64,000 bases of DNA from Takakia lepidozioides. Lineage: Eukaryota > Streptophyta > Takakiopsida > Takakiales > Takakiaceae. Shown in pieces: positions 46,896 through 58,154 of the stretch. The first letter of the stretch is position 1; each line of letters begins with the position of its first letter. The notes beneath the pieces were generated by a model. It saw nothing but the letters and a program-made list of their open reading frames with translations, was not told the DNA's origin and did no database searches. Position numbers and translations under genes: made by a program. The DNA lies in assembly GCA_030704615.1 (NCBI GenBank), contig CM060733.1, positions 37,634,001 to 37,698,000 of the forward strand. Reading direction: 5' to 3'.

Positions 46896-47432
46896 GTGAT
46901 TATCCTCAACAATCCTTGTTTTTATTACTGCAGCCTTTTCCTTCTCTTGTGTTTGGCCTTTACCACCTTCCTGCTCGGGACAATTGCTATGAGATAGCTG
47001 GCAGGGAAAGCTGATAATGTCAGCTGATAGCTGATAGCAGTGACCTGATAGCTGATAGTTCGCGCCTTGGGTGGGTTGTCAGGTGGAGTAGGCAGCAGCA
47101 GTGGCTGACGCACTCACAAGCGGCCAATGCTTCTTTGACATAGGTGACCCTGCTTCATCCTCTTGTCACATCGCTCCTTACATTTGAATGTATAATTATG
47201 ATGTAGCAGATATGAGTACATATGAGCAGATTCTCATATGTTGCAGATTGCTACGACTGATGTGTTGCCATGAAACATCTATGGCACGGGGGGGTTTATA
47301 CATTAGCTGTCAGGTTGCTGCTGCATTAACCAAAGGGATGTCAGTTCACAACCCTAATTATTTCACCTATAAATTGGGCCTTGGCTTTATTGTAACATAT
47401 GGTGGTGGATGATGTCATGGTAGGCCCAAATT

Positions 47433-48645
47433 ATGGCAGGACAAGCACCAAGGAGGGAAAGCATTTCTGACCCTAGGAGGATACGCAAGCGACATGAAAA
47501 GTTGTTGCAACGAGAGGAGCGTCGTGCCAATGCGTTGGGACGCAGAATGGTTCGTTGTTCGTGCAGAGTTTGCCATGGGGGGGTTAAGAGATTGAGGTGG
47601 GTGGTCCAAAGACACCTTGCAGTTGAAGGTAGGGACCCCAGACTAAGGGTAAAGCACCCAAGTGATGAAGGGAACTCTTCAGATGAAGACTGGAATGCTG
47701 CCTACTTTGGGCAGCATTGCAACACCCCACAACTGGATAATGACATGCAAATGGATGGGATGAGGATGTTGAGTGAGGCATTCCGCCTCGGAGACGAGGC
47801 TGCCGAACTTGCTCGATCTAACATGAGACTGGAAGGTAGGCCAGCGCCTGAAGGAGCCATAGAGGGGGGGGGGGGGAGGGGAAGGAAGTTAGGATGGGGT
47901 ACCAATTCATGATGGTCAACAAGGTGACTCTTCCTCAGAGGAGGATTCAGATGGATGGCAAGAGGACGATGCCCCCAACATTGACCCTAACTATCTTAAG
48001 TTCTAGGATGCGCTAAAGACACCATTGTATGTTGGGAGCACCATAGATCGTTTGTCTGCCACCTTGGTTTTGTTGAATGCATGCCGGACACACCGTGTGT
48101 CATCAGCATTCACAAATGAGCTGCTATGTATCCTGAAAAGATCAATTCTCCCGCCCCCCCCCCCCGACAACACATTGCCATCAACAGATTACGAAGCCTC
48201 AACCATGATACGAAAGCTCGGGCTTAGTTACAATGTGATTCATGCATGTCCAAAGGGATGTGTCCTTTTCCGTGGTGTACACCGTGACAGGACACATTGC
48301 CCCAAGTGCAACGAGCCCCGGTTTGTGGATGTGGGTAGGAAGGCTCTCCCTATGAAGGTATTGCGTCACCTCCCTTTAATACCAAGACTGAAGAGGATGT
48401 ACAGTTGTAAAACCATCGCTGAACTGATGACATGGCATTCAAGGAATGCAAGCACTGATGGACTTGTACGCCATGCAGTTGACAGTAAGCAATGGAAATC
48501 CATTGACAACCTATTTCCAGACTTTGCAAGCCAGACACGGAATGTTCGGTTGGGCTTGACATTGGATGGATTGAATCCCTTCTCTGACAAGAGGTCAACT
48601 TGGTCTACATGGCCGGTGGTACTTCCACTACAAGAGATGAGCGTT
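47433..48645 (+). pseudogene. CACTA Tnp2 transposase N-terminal part (copy C)
   Basis: The first exon has an Arg-rich start and a Cys/His motif (CSCRVCHGGVKRL) typical of Tnp2 N-termini. An acidic spacer follows, with a frameshift at a G run (47,867-47,880). In-frame TAG at 48,004 precedes the Tnp2 core (RLSATLVLLNACRTH, STDYEASTMIRKLGLSYNVI, HACPKGCVLF, C-P-K-C, RLKRMYSCK, LTLDGLNPFSDKRS). The protein then departs from the family after 'TWPVVL' near 48,625 and soon stops. The catalytic DDE portion downstream is missing. It is a truncated, inactive copy. Confidence 0.8.
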
Positions 48646-48649
48646 TTTA

Positions 48650-49170
48650 GGACTATGGCTTTGGCGGAGTCATAAAAACTGCACTAGGTAGATGACTACA
48701 GAGCGTTGAAATGCGTTGCAGTCATAGTTTTATCACTACATGACGCCGGATATCACTACATGACTCCGGAAAGTTAGGAAGCTTTGGTCAAACATTGTTG
48801 ACCACAATGACAGGGATGGTTTATATGACTAGTGTGATATGTTTGACTACACGTGGACGACGTTTCATGGAATGTTATGACTCCATGACTGGAGATGGTT
48901 TCACAGCTCTAATTATACGACTACATCGCTACACGTGTCATTTCGAAGGAAAATACACGAATGTATTCATCCATTGGACGAGTTCATCCACAGCATGACA
49001 TGGCATGTAAACTTATGACTGTTTGACTGCAGATTGATTCATGACTCTATATATATGACTACATCACTACACATGGCATTTTAAAGGCATTTATATGACT
49101 TTATTAGTACACGTGTCATTTTGAAGACATATATATGAATGGATCCATCCATTGGATGAGCTCATCCATC
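48650..49170. repeat. Degenerate repeats around TGACTACAT / CTACACGTGTCAT
   Basis: Motifs such as CACTACATGAC and CTACACGTGTCATTT recur. A unit of about 180 bp (ACACGTGTCATTT ... CCATCCATTGGA(C/T)GAG(T/C)TCATCCA) appears at about 48,930 and 49,110. Similar motifs lie at 53,000-53,300 next to the other Tnp2 copy. This resembles CACTA subterminal repeat DNA. Confidence 0.55.
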
Positions 49171-49339
49171 CATGTTTGCCGAAATCCTATCAGCTTAGTA
49201 CATGTGTTAGTTTCCTATTGGTTTGATATAGCTCAAGCATTTTATAGTTACCGTAGAGCACTAAGTCGCATTCTTCATTGAGTCTGTAAAGTGAGAGTCT
49301 GCAGAGGATGCCATTTGGAATGTGGAGTTTGCAGAGAGG

Positions 49340-49530
49340 GAATGTGCGACAATATGGCTGAACGACAGGTCGTGTCTTCAAATGCGATGATTGCAGGATA
49401 GCATGGAGATCATATCATAGGCGAGAACTGCATCTACTTGAAGAAATTTGGAACGTTACCTTCATGGACATGTATGGAAGCATCGACGATGCGAATTCGA
49501 AGGGAGAGTTCGATAGGATTTACAAAGGTT
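49340..49530 (+). pseudogene. PPR gene scrap
   Basis: The text DNMAERQVVSSNAMIAG followed by a stop (49,345-49,400), then DMYGSIDDA and GEFDR (about 49,468-49,520), matches PPR text of the kind seen in the intact gene (FDNMAERDVVSWSAMIAGY and DMYAKCGSIMDARQVFD). It is adjacent to the eS1 pseudogene and between two Tnp2 remnants. Confidence 0.55.
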
Positions 49531-49839
49531 ATCTGGTGTCAGATTGGTAAGTTATAATCAAAACGTTTAAATATCTACTGCCAAGTCTACATCTCTTCCA
49601 TTAGCAGTTATAACCAATCACCATCATGAAGCTACAGGCCCGATGCAAAATCCCAATCGGAACCTGCATCTTCCTCCATTTTTTTGTCCTTATTTCGCTG
49701 TCAAACCCTTCATTCTATGTGGAAGGTTCCAAAGGGAACTTCACATTTCCCCTCATGATCTTGATTTTGGGAATTCTTTTCGAATGCAATGCTGTTAGGA
49801 TATGGGTAGCATTGTCGTCATCATAGGTTGGCCGGTCAA

Positions 49840-51130
49840 ATAATGGAAGATATTACAAAGGAAAGGTTGAAGCTGGCCGCCAGTATATGTGTTCTCTCTG
49901 CGAATTGCCAACTGGCTTCACCAAGAATGTGCAGGGTCGCAATGTCCTCACTAACTTTTAGGTTACTCTCATTTTAAGTGGGTGCAGTGCTGCTTCTAGT
50001 ATGGGGCTCTTATCATTCAGTACATCATAGCGAAATTGAAGTGCTTATTCTCAGGTAAATCTGTGTCTTTTGGCACTCTAAAGTGAACTTTTTTTGTTGT
50101 CAGGGTTAAAGGCCGTGTTGTAAATTGACTTGAGATTGGTCCAGGGAATAAATTTCACCACAGACAAGTTGATGGAGGCTGGTGCGGAAATGGTAGAGTC
50201 TGATAGAGTCACATGTGGATGTGAAAACAACAGACAATTACATGTTGCGGATTTTCTGCATTGGCTTCACAAAGAAGCGACCCAACCACATTAAGCGCAC
50301 TTGCTACGCACAATTTCAAAATGTTAGACAATTTCTAGGGCTCTTCGACAAGATGATGCAATTCTTAGAAGTTGAATGGCAGTCTCTGAAAGAAATAGAA
50401 CGTCAAGTACACCAGCCAATAATTTTTGGGGATAATGAAGGCATTTCAGGTCTTTGATGTCCATTTCTGAGGTTCATGTGTGAGTGGGAAAGAGAGACAG
50501 AGACAGAGACAAAGACAGAGACAAAAATTTCCATAGAACATGACGGTTACAATGGTGGTTGCTTGTCAGGAACACTGCAAAACATTGTATGCAGCCAATA
50601 TTTCCATGCAGGTCCTTCACCAGTTTCGCGATATGCAGCCTGATGTAAGTAGTGTTACCATGTCTCGGCTTGCTTCGGTGGAAGATGAGGGAGATCATTG
50701 TGCATGAAGCTCAAACTTGTGATTTGAAGGTTCTTGTAGCCAAGTTCATTCCAGAGGTGATTGGAAAAGACATTGAGAAGATATCAGCCAGTATGTATCC
50801 TATACAGAACACCTTCATCCACAAAGTAAATATTATGAAAGCTCCCAGAGTTGATGTGGGCAAGCTTATGGAGGTAGAACTCGCCTCCCTCCTCTAATTT
50901 AAGTGTTGGATAAGCTTCAGTTTAGTGTCGACATTCACTGCATACATTGGCTGTTTTCTTGGCTGGTATCTTATTGCTTGGCTACTTTCATGGGGATCAC
51001 ATACAGTGAGGAGGTGGGAGCAAAGATAGAGCGACATGTTGGTGAGTTGGAAGAGCTTGAAGGGGAGCATGTTGAGGTACCAGGGGTTAAATTGCTCATG
51101 TGTAGTGGAAGGGGAGGAGTACGAACGTAA
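49840..51130 (+). pseudogene. RPS3A: Ribosomal protein eS1 (RPS3A) pseudogene, first copy
   Basis: Pieces appear in the correct order: KNVQGRNVLTNF then a stop (about 49,924-49,962), GINFTTDKL (50,142-50,170), [20 protein letters not shown] and KRTCYAQ (50,212-50,320), [34 protein letters not shown] and VDVGKLMEV (50,685-50,878), and a tail EEVGAKIERHVGELEELEG (51,009-51,066). These match eS1 (40S subunit protein S3a) from about residue 75 to near its C-terminus. Segments are separated by intron-like gaps with splice-type borders, so it came from genomic DNA. Stops, losses and a missing N-terminus show it is a pseudogene. It lies between two inverted truncated Tnp2 genes, suggesting transposon capture. 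Confidence 0.85.
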
Positions 51131-51529
51131 GTTCTGCTGCAATAATTGTTTGTTTTCCAGCCTACATGTTCTTGTTGGATATTAATTGAAGTGCTTTCAA
51201 TGTTGCTGCAATACCATAATAAAGTGGAGGCTGCTGAATGCAGTTGGCCTTGCTTGGTGCGGACAGAATCCATTACAATGTGGAGATGGCTGATTATAGC
51301 ATTTCCAAAGGATGGTGTGGATGGCCGTGCGTGGTGCATGCAGAGTCCGTGGCAATGTGGAGATGGCTGAATGGGCAAAGGAGGCACATTGCAAAGAAGC
51401 CACGTCACTGGTACATAGTTGTGTGTGACATACTACAAGAAACTGTACTATATGTCATTCCAGATACTGTCATTGTTGGTCCATGTGTTTTACAACAATG
51501 CTATCAATATAAGACTTCTGGTTCGCATT

Positions 51530-52135
51530 GGAAGCTCAATCCCTGTAAGTTCATCGTGTGTGAAGCTCAAACTTGTGATTTGAAGGATCTTGTAGCCAAG
51601 TTCATGCAACCGGAAAGGAAAAATTCTGAAAGCTCCCAAATTTGATGTGGGCAAGCTTATGGAGGTAAGACTTAGCTTCCCTCCTCTAATGTAAGTGTTG
51701 GATAAGTTTCATTTAGTGTCGACCTTCACTACATATATTGGCTCTTTTCTTGGCTGGTTTCATATTTTCTTGGCTGGTATGCTGTTGGTTGGCTTCTTTC
51801 ATTTCACGTGTGTAGTGGAAGGGGAGAAGTACTTTCCTAAGTTCTGCTGCAACTTTTTCCAGCCTAGATGTTCTCGATGGATACAAATTGAAGTGCTTTG
51901 AATGTTGCTGCAATACTATAATAAAGTGGAGGGTGCTGAATGCAGTTGGCCTTGCTTCGTGCAGGCATAATCCAGGGAAATGTGGACATAGCTGAAACCC
52001 CATGATAGTATTTCCAGATGACGGTGTGGATGGCCTCACAATCCAGCATGCAAAATCCATGGCAATGTGGAGATGGCTGAATGGGCAAACATGTTAAGTG
52101 GCGAACAAGCCACGTCACTGGTACATAGTTGCATG
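51530..52135 (+). pseudogene. RPS3A: RPS3A pseudogene, second (tandem) copy
   Basis: The stretch repeats 50,690-51,420 in order, with divergence: [15 protein letters not shown] at 51,560, a frame change, then [16 protein letters not shown], followed by matching intron and downstream sequence (TTCTGCTGCAA, TAATAAAGTGGAGG, AAGCCACGTCACTGGTACATAGTTG). The EEVGAKIER tail of the first copy is absent. The duplication ends exactly where the minus-strand Tnp2 remnant begins. Confidence 0.8.
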
Positions 52136-52149
52136 CTTACATAGTACAT

Positions 52150-53585
52150 GAAAGCGGCCAATCCAAATCGCAGAGATCGTGGCTCTGCAGCAAAATCCTC
52201 AAATGTGGTGTCAATGTGTCTCCATGCTTTGCTATCAGCTGGATGTCGAACCAACCCATCCTGGCTCTTATGTCTGTCGTGCCATGTCATGAGGTTAGTG
52301 ATCGATTTACATCGGTACATACGTTTCAACCTTGGAATGACAGGGAAGTGTCGCAATACTTTCTTGGGCACACTTCCACGACCTGGAATGTAACGGGAAC
52401 TGCGGCACACTGGGCAAATGTCTACATTCTCATACTCCCCACGGAAGAGTACACAACCACGCTCACAGGCATGAATTATGGTGTACTGCAATCCCATCTT
52501 GGCAATCATGGTTTTTGCTTCATAGTGAGTTTTCGGCAATGAATTCTCTTTAGGCAAAAAACTCTTACGCAACAATCCCAGAAGCTCATCCACAAATGCA
52601 TTGGTGCACTTGTGGGTAGTGCATGCATTCAGCAACGTCAAAGTTGCTTGCAGCCGGCTGATCGAGCACCCTTCAAAAAGTGGACATTGCTACTGTCGGA
52701 AGAGTTTATCATACTCGGGATCAACGTGCAGGTGAGCATTCTCATCAAATTCATTGTCTCCGGAATCGTCGAGGTCATCGTCATGATCGGCAAATGTGTG
52801 ATCGGTTCCACCATGAATGGGGACCTCTCTGTTTGCATCTGCAAAGAGAAACGCTTCCTGCAATGCACGCTGGATTTCTACCTCCAATCCACCACTCTCA
52901 TCTGCGTTCTCTGTGACATTGGGCTCCCGCTGTGCCCCCTGGGCCTTCGTCTTTATCATCTGAATATTCACATCCCTGCATCCCAATAGTCATCTTGTGA
53001 GTGGACCAACAACGATGTGACATATTATGTTCATATTATGACATAGGAGGCACGGTGACGTTGCAGTGATGCAGTCATATTTACGTACGTATCTTATGAA
53101 TATACACCCAATCAAAACACGACATTTGTAGCCATTGAAGTCATAGTTGCAGTCACTTAGTTAGTCATATATGACTACATGACTACACATGACCAATGAA
53201 AACACGACATGTGCATTAATTAAAGTGATAACGGAAGTGGCGTAGTCATAGTCACGTCTGTATCTTATGACTTCTTGACTACAATCACCCAACGAAATGT
53301 CGACATGTGGAGAAGAGGATCGTTGCATTCAAAATTCAAACTAAAGTGCTGAAGGGAAAGTGGCGATCGTACCGGAAGAGAACAGCGTCGGAGAAGAGGA
53401 TTCCTCCCGTATATCATGTAATGATTCCTCACTGTTTCCAACAACAATACTTTTCCTCCATGACACTCATCGCAGTTGCATAGCATTTTTGTATGCCCAT
53501 TCCTTGTGGCATAAGCTTCTTCCATTCGCCATAGATGGTCATCTATTCTACGCCTACGCATCCGGTCGCCACCTGCACTGTACAT
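52150..53585 (-). pseudogene. CACTA Tnp2 transposase N-terminal part (copy D)
   Basis: Minus strand, 53,585-53,330: Arg-rich start and the Cys/His motif CNCDECHGGKVLLLETV, matching copy C. Then 52,986-52,690, an acidic spacer ending at an in-frame TAG, after which the core continues (RLQATLTLLNACTTH, KTHYEAKTMIAKMGLQYTII, HACERGCVLFRGEYE, C-P-V-C, RLKRMYRCKSITNLMTWHDR) and breaks off at RFGLA near 52,160. The break falls at nearly the same protein position as in copy C. The catalytic residues farther downstream are absent; eS1-derived DNA takes their place. Confidence 0.8.
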
Positions 53586-53710
53586 GCTTTGAACGTCACC
53601 CCTTCCCTCTTTGCATGCTACGCACAGTGCATTGTCTCTTGTTTTGCACCAACTGCCAATGTGCTATTTCTATATCTATAGTATACTATAAGTATCGTTT
53701 CTGAGTGTCC

Positions 53711-54492
53711 ATGGTGAAGCGGAAGGTCTTCGAAGTGACAGTCCTTCTCACTGAGTACGAGAGGTTCCGAGAGCACCGGATTGCTGCCATAAAGGAGGTG
53801 GAAGCAACGTTCAAGCAGTCGATAGATGGGTGAGTTTAGTTCCTGACTTTGGTTACCCACCCACTAAACTTGCGATTTGCCTTATCCTCTAACCTTCCTA
53901 CAACGATCTTAAGCTTCACAGCACAAATGGGGGCGAGTAGCTGCGACTTGTACAAACAGAGAGGCAAACAACATGTAGTGAATGACGATTAGGTTTGAGG
54001 AGGGTGTGTCATTAGGCGGGAGATGTCCGCCGTCATTCGTGGGCAGCCATTACGTCCTGGTAGGGTGCGGCTGTGGTTCAGCGTAGGCTTAAGAGTATTA
54101 GGGTATGTATGCTTGCATTTGTTTGTGATTGTTTGAGAGGGAGGTCATGGAGGTGTTTGTACAGGCTTGCGGGAGCAAATCGCCCTTGCAAGCCACGCGC
54201 TCCGAAGGAAAAAGCTAGGGATCAAGGTCCTGCAAGGCAAAGTGCCAGACTGAAGACGATAAAGACTACGATTCTGCATGAGGGCTCTTCTGAGGACGAT
54301 GAGGACGATGAGGACGATGAGGACGATGAGGACGATCCACTCCTCCCACGCCAGTGCGAGGCGAGTACGTCGTCGGCGGATGCCACGGCAAGCCGAGGAG
54401 AACATGCCCATGCTCATGTCGCAGGACAAAAACACCCATCATCTACACTACGAACACCTTCTCCGTCTATGAGTTATAGTTCTTCACAATGA
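53711..54492 (+). CDS. Small two-exon protein related to TnpA-like N-terminus
   Basis: Exon 53,711-53,829 (ATG; donor GG/GTGAGT) and exon 54,165-54,492 (acceptor TTGTACAG) join in phase to 148 residues. The N-terminus contains LTEYERFREHRIAAIKEVEA, then a basic segment with ARQSARLK, a (Glu-Asp-Asp)n tract encoded by five repeats of a 9-bp GAGGACGAT unit (about 54,296-54,342), and a His/Ser-rich tail. The order 'LTEYER … SAR … acidic' is the same as in the N-terminal exons of the TnpA-like gene at 44.1-44.9 kb. It is either the start of another element's gene or a shortened, possibly expressed derivative. Nuclear location is likely from the basic stretch. Function unknown. Confidence 0.5.
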
Positions 54493-55170
54493 CCATGATT
54501 CAAATTATGTATGTTTTTGGTAAAATCACGAAGAGATAGGGTATGGTAAGATCATGAAGAGATAGGGTATGTCTGTCAAGACAGGGAAGTTAGACAATGC
54601 AGGGGTCAGCCAAGGCACAATCACAAATGATTTCCACTAGACAAGTTGAAGTGCCAAAGGCATGATGTCAGGCCAATGTAGACTTCAGGTGTGTTCAGAT
54701 TCATACTGTCAATTTTTTTTGGAAATCAAATGGTGAATTTTCCAAAATTTGAGGCCTAAGAGCATGGCCAGCAGCGGCCATTTCAGACGCGCCAACTCCA
54801 AAATGCCGTGACCGGCGGTTTCGGGGCTCTCCCCGCGTCCCCAACAGCACCACCCCACTCCTTATAGTGTCGGCCGTCTCGCAAATCCACACTTCAATAC
54901 ATGACGGGCAAGCAGGTCTGTTGCTGGGTCTATTGGGCAAGCAGGTCTGTTGCGTATGTCCCAACCAAGAGGGACCTGCCTACTTGCTTTGGTAATGCAC
55001 ATAAAACATTAGTTATTTCCAAGATTTGTAGAAAGTTGTGGGTAGTGTGGTGTCTAAGTTAAGAGCAACACACATATATAACACACATTACCACATGACA
55101 AGAATTTAACACCAAACCTCCTAATCATTATTCGTTGCTCTTAACTTAGGCACAATTATTAATTATATAT
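54493..55170. other. Spacer without recognisable gene
   Basis: No convincing frame. Two near copies of a short segment (AAATCACGAAGAGATAGGGTATG and AGATCATGAAGAGATAGGGTATG) lie about 30 bp apart at 54,520-54,572. Confidence 0.4.
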
Positions 55171-55214
55171 TTTGTATACTGGTTCTTTTTTAAATTTTCC
55201 TAAGTCTTGTTCTT

Positions 55215-55440
55215 CTGCAGCAGTGGACCTTCCAGTGGACTGGGCAGACCCTCCAGCAGACTCTACAGGTGGATTCACAGTCCACTATGCACATAGAGTG
55301 GACCCTCCTGCGGACTTTGTAGAGTGGACTAGACTACAAAGTGGATCCCCTCCAGCGGACTTTGGAGAGTCAGTGGACCCTCCAGTAGACTCTCCATAGG
55401 AGACTAGACTATCCAACCCTCCGGCAGACCCAGTGGATTG
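55215..55440 (+). repeat. GC-rich minisatellite with GTGGACCCTCC core
   Basis: Imperfect repeats of the core (A/G)GTGGACCCTCCAG(C/T)(A/G)GACT recur about eight times with variable spacing. One frame gives a repeated Asp-Pro-Pro-(Ala/Val)-Asp peptide over 75 codons (55,172-55,399), but no upstream exon or codon support is seen, so I regard it as a minisatellite. Confidence 0.65.
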
Positions 55441-56439
55441 GGCGCTGGGCTTATGAGCTGAGCTAACCCCATGGGCCGTTTTATTGTTTGGCCAATTGTA
55501 TATTCAAGATATATGAGCGATATATTCAACGATGCTTGTAATATTGATAAAATAATGTAGGAGTAACCTAGCTACATAATACATCTTTGCAAGCTCCAAA
55601 ATTAAGATTTGTATATTGGGAATCGGTGGAGCACACGCTTACCTTGGAACAGCTGCAAGAGGAGGTTGGGTAGCATGTATGCAGGCTTATGCCGTGGGCT
55701 ATAAACGAATATTCAGTATATTCCTTGAATATGTGTTTAAGATGCTACAACGAAACGAATTGTGCTTACGCCAGATGAAATGCGAAACTTTTCCAAAAGT
55801 CTGCTCACGTGAGCGCAAGCTATCTATTGTTGAAATTCTAGCATAACTCTTGAATTGTTGTCAAAGAGTATTTTTCATTATATTATGTTTGTTGGCCTTT
55901 TTTGCTCTGTCTCACAATATTATGAGGGTTTTTATTGGTTTTCTTTTAATAATTACAAACTTAGTTTGTTTTTTAAGAATGTCAAATTTGTTATAGGTAA
56001 TAATATAATTATATCATCGTTCGTGACCGGTTGGTCTGGTGGTTACGTTTCCCACCTGTGTGCCTAATGGCTTATCTGGGGTTAATTTCCCCCCCTCTAT
56101 ATATCTATATATACATATATCATATAAATTGTAAATATATTTGTACTGCGCATATTTGCGTATAAATTGGACCCTACTTCTGTTTTGTATTCTATTTCCG
56201 TGGAAACAATGACCCTATTACCGTGTTTTTGTGCCTACGCCTCCATTTTTATATGCTCCCGTGGGTTGGGTCGGTGGGGTCATCAACTAGCACATAGGTG
56301 TGAAGTGGGAACGACTAAGGAATAAGGTGTTGAGTGGATTTACCTAGAGCAGGTTGGAGCAAAGCTCGAGCTGGCAAGATAGGGTTTAGGGTGGGATAAT
56401 GATTTACCCATGAAGGATATCAATCTATGAATTAAGACG

Positions 56440-56755
56440 ATTTGTTTGTTTTGTTTTGTTTTGTTTTGTCTTGTCACGTTGAGATGTCCCGAACCGCAAG
56501 GCCCCACCCCTGGTGCTTGGTACCGTTGGAAAGCCCTCGACGAGGAGGGGTGCACGGGCTTGGCCTCATGAATTTTGGACCTGCGGTGTGGGAGATGTGG
56601 AATTCCAAGTACTTTTGGTCGCTGGAAATTCACAAAAAACAGTAAAAATGGCAAAGTGGGCATTCCTGGGACAATGGTTGCAGCCCGGACGGGAGAGATA
56701 TCAAGGAAAAGGTCTCCGGTTCAAATCTGGTCATAGGCTCTGTGGAAAAAAAATG
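56440..56755 (+). repeat. 300-bp interspersed repeat, copy 1
   Basis: Begins after a (TTTTG)n run, with ACGTTGAGATGTCCC and AAGCCCTCGACGAGGAGG, and ends with GGGAGAGATATCAAGGAAAAGGTCTCCGGTTCAAATCTGG and an A-rich tail. The last part resembles a tRNA B-box (GGTTCAAATCT). Copies 2 and 3 follow at 57,525 and 57,890. Confidence 0.75.
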
Positions 56756-56789
56756 ATGAGATATGACTTACTTTTAAATATTGATGCAC

Positions 56790-57520
56790 CTGGACTTAGA
56801 TGACATTGGACACTTGGGCCAACGGCACAGGCTACCCTGGAGGTCATACTTGGGCCTAGACAGAGGAGACTCACTTGAATGCATAGGAGATTGCACGTGG
56901 GCTTACATGACCCTGGACACTTGGGCCATTGGCACAGGCTACCCTAGGGCCTAGAGGTTGCATTTGGGCCTCGACATAGGAGACGCACTTGGATACATAG
57001 GAAATTGCACTGGATACATAGGAGATTGGACTTGGGCTTAGATGACAGTGGACAATTGGGGCTCTACATGGGAAATGCACTTGGATACATGAATCGAAGA
57101 TTGCACTTGGGCTTAGATGGGTCTCGACATAGGAGACACACTTGGATACATAGGAAATTACACTTGATCTTAGATTTCAATTCTTCACATATGGGCCAAA
57201 CGGCATAGGCTACGTCACTAAAGGTCGCACTTGGGCCTCGACATAGGAGACGCAATGGGATACATAGGAGACGCCAACGGCACAGGCTATCCTAGAGGTC
57301 GTGCTTGGGCCTCGACATAGGAGACGCAGTGGGATACATAGAAGATCTTAGACTTGGGCTTAGATGACAGTAGACACTTGGGCCAACGGCACAGGCCACC
57401 CTAGAGGTCGCATTTGGGCCTCGACATAGGAGACGCACTTGGATACATAGGGGATTGCACTTGGACTTAGATGCCACTTGACACTTGGGCCAACGGCACA
57501 AGCTACCCTAGTCAATCTAT
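56790..57520 (+). repeat. 107-bp satellite array, first block
   Basis: Units contain GGGCCAACGGCACAGGCTAC, GGGCCTCGACATAGGAGACG, and GATACATAGG.GATTGCAC. The clearest full unit runs from 57,377 to 57,483 (period 107). Other units are shortened or rearranged (for example 57,230-57,310), giving about seven partial or full units in this block. Confidence 0.8.
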
Positions 57521-57524
57521 GAAG

Positions 57525-57845
57525 CGAGACGTTTGTTTTGTTTTGTTTTGTTTTGTCACGTTGAGATGTCCCAAACCGTGAGGCCCCGGCCATGGTGCTT
57601 GCTACCGCTGGAAAGCCTCGACAAGGAGGGGTGCACGGGCTTTGGTCTCACGATTTTTGGACATGCGGTGTGGGAGATACGGAATTTCAAGTACTTTTGG
57701 TCGCTGGAAATTCACAAAAAATAGCAAAAATGGCAAAGCGGGCATTCTCGGACAATGGTTGGAGCCTCGACGGGAGAGATATCAAGGGAAAGGTCTCCGG
57801 TTCAAATCTGGTTGTAGGCTCTCTGAAAAAAAAGAAATGATTAGA
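57525..57845 (+). repeat. 300-bp interspersed repeat, copy 2
   Basis: Same order as copy 1, including the (TTTTG)n start, GATGTCCCAAACCG, the GGAAAGCCTCGACAAGGAGG segment, the GGTCTCCGGTTCAAATCTGG segment and the A-rich end. It interrupts the 107-bp satellite. Confidence 0.75.
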
Positions 57846-57889
57846 TATGGGATTGCACTTGGACACTTGGGCCTGTACATGGGAGATGC

Positions 57890-58150
57890 ACTTGGATGCC
57901 CTGGTGCTTGGTACCGTTGGAAAGCCCTCGACGAGGAGGGGTGCACGGGCTTGGTCTCATGGTTTTTGGACCTGCGGTCTGGGAGATACGGAATTCCAAG
58001 TATTTTTGCACGCTGAAAATTCATTAAAAAATAGCAAAAATGGCAAAGTGGGCATTCCTGGGACAATGGTTGGACCCTCGACGGGAGAGATATCAAGGGA
58101 AAGGTCTCCGGTTCAAATCTGGTCGTGGGCTCTGTGGAAAAATACTTACT
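57890..58150 (+). repeat. 300-bp interspersed repeat, copy 3 (5' truncated)
   Basis: Lacks the (TTTTG)n and first 50 bases but otherwise matches copies 1 and 2 (TGCTTGGTACCGTTGGAAAG through GGTCTCCGGTTCAAATCTGG). It stands only about 45 bp after copy 2. Confidence 0.7.
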
Positions 58151-58154
58151 GAAA

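Noticed and set aside
53967-53976. ATGTAGTGAA as the right end of the second CACTA element
   Set aside because: Only seven bases match the end at 37,756, and the 3-bp flanks (AAT versus AAA) do not form a target duplication; too weak to close the element.
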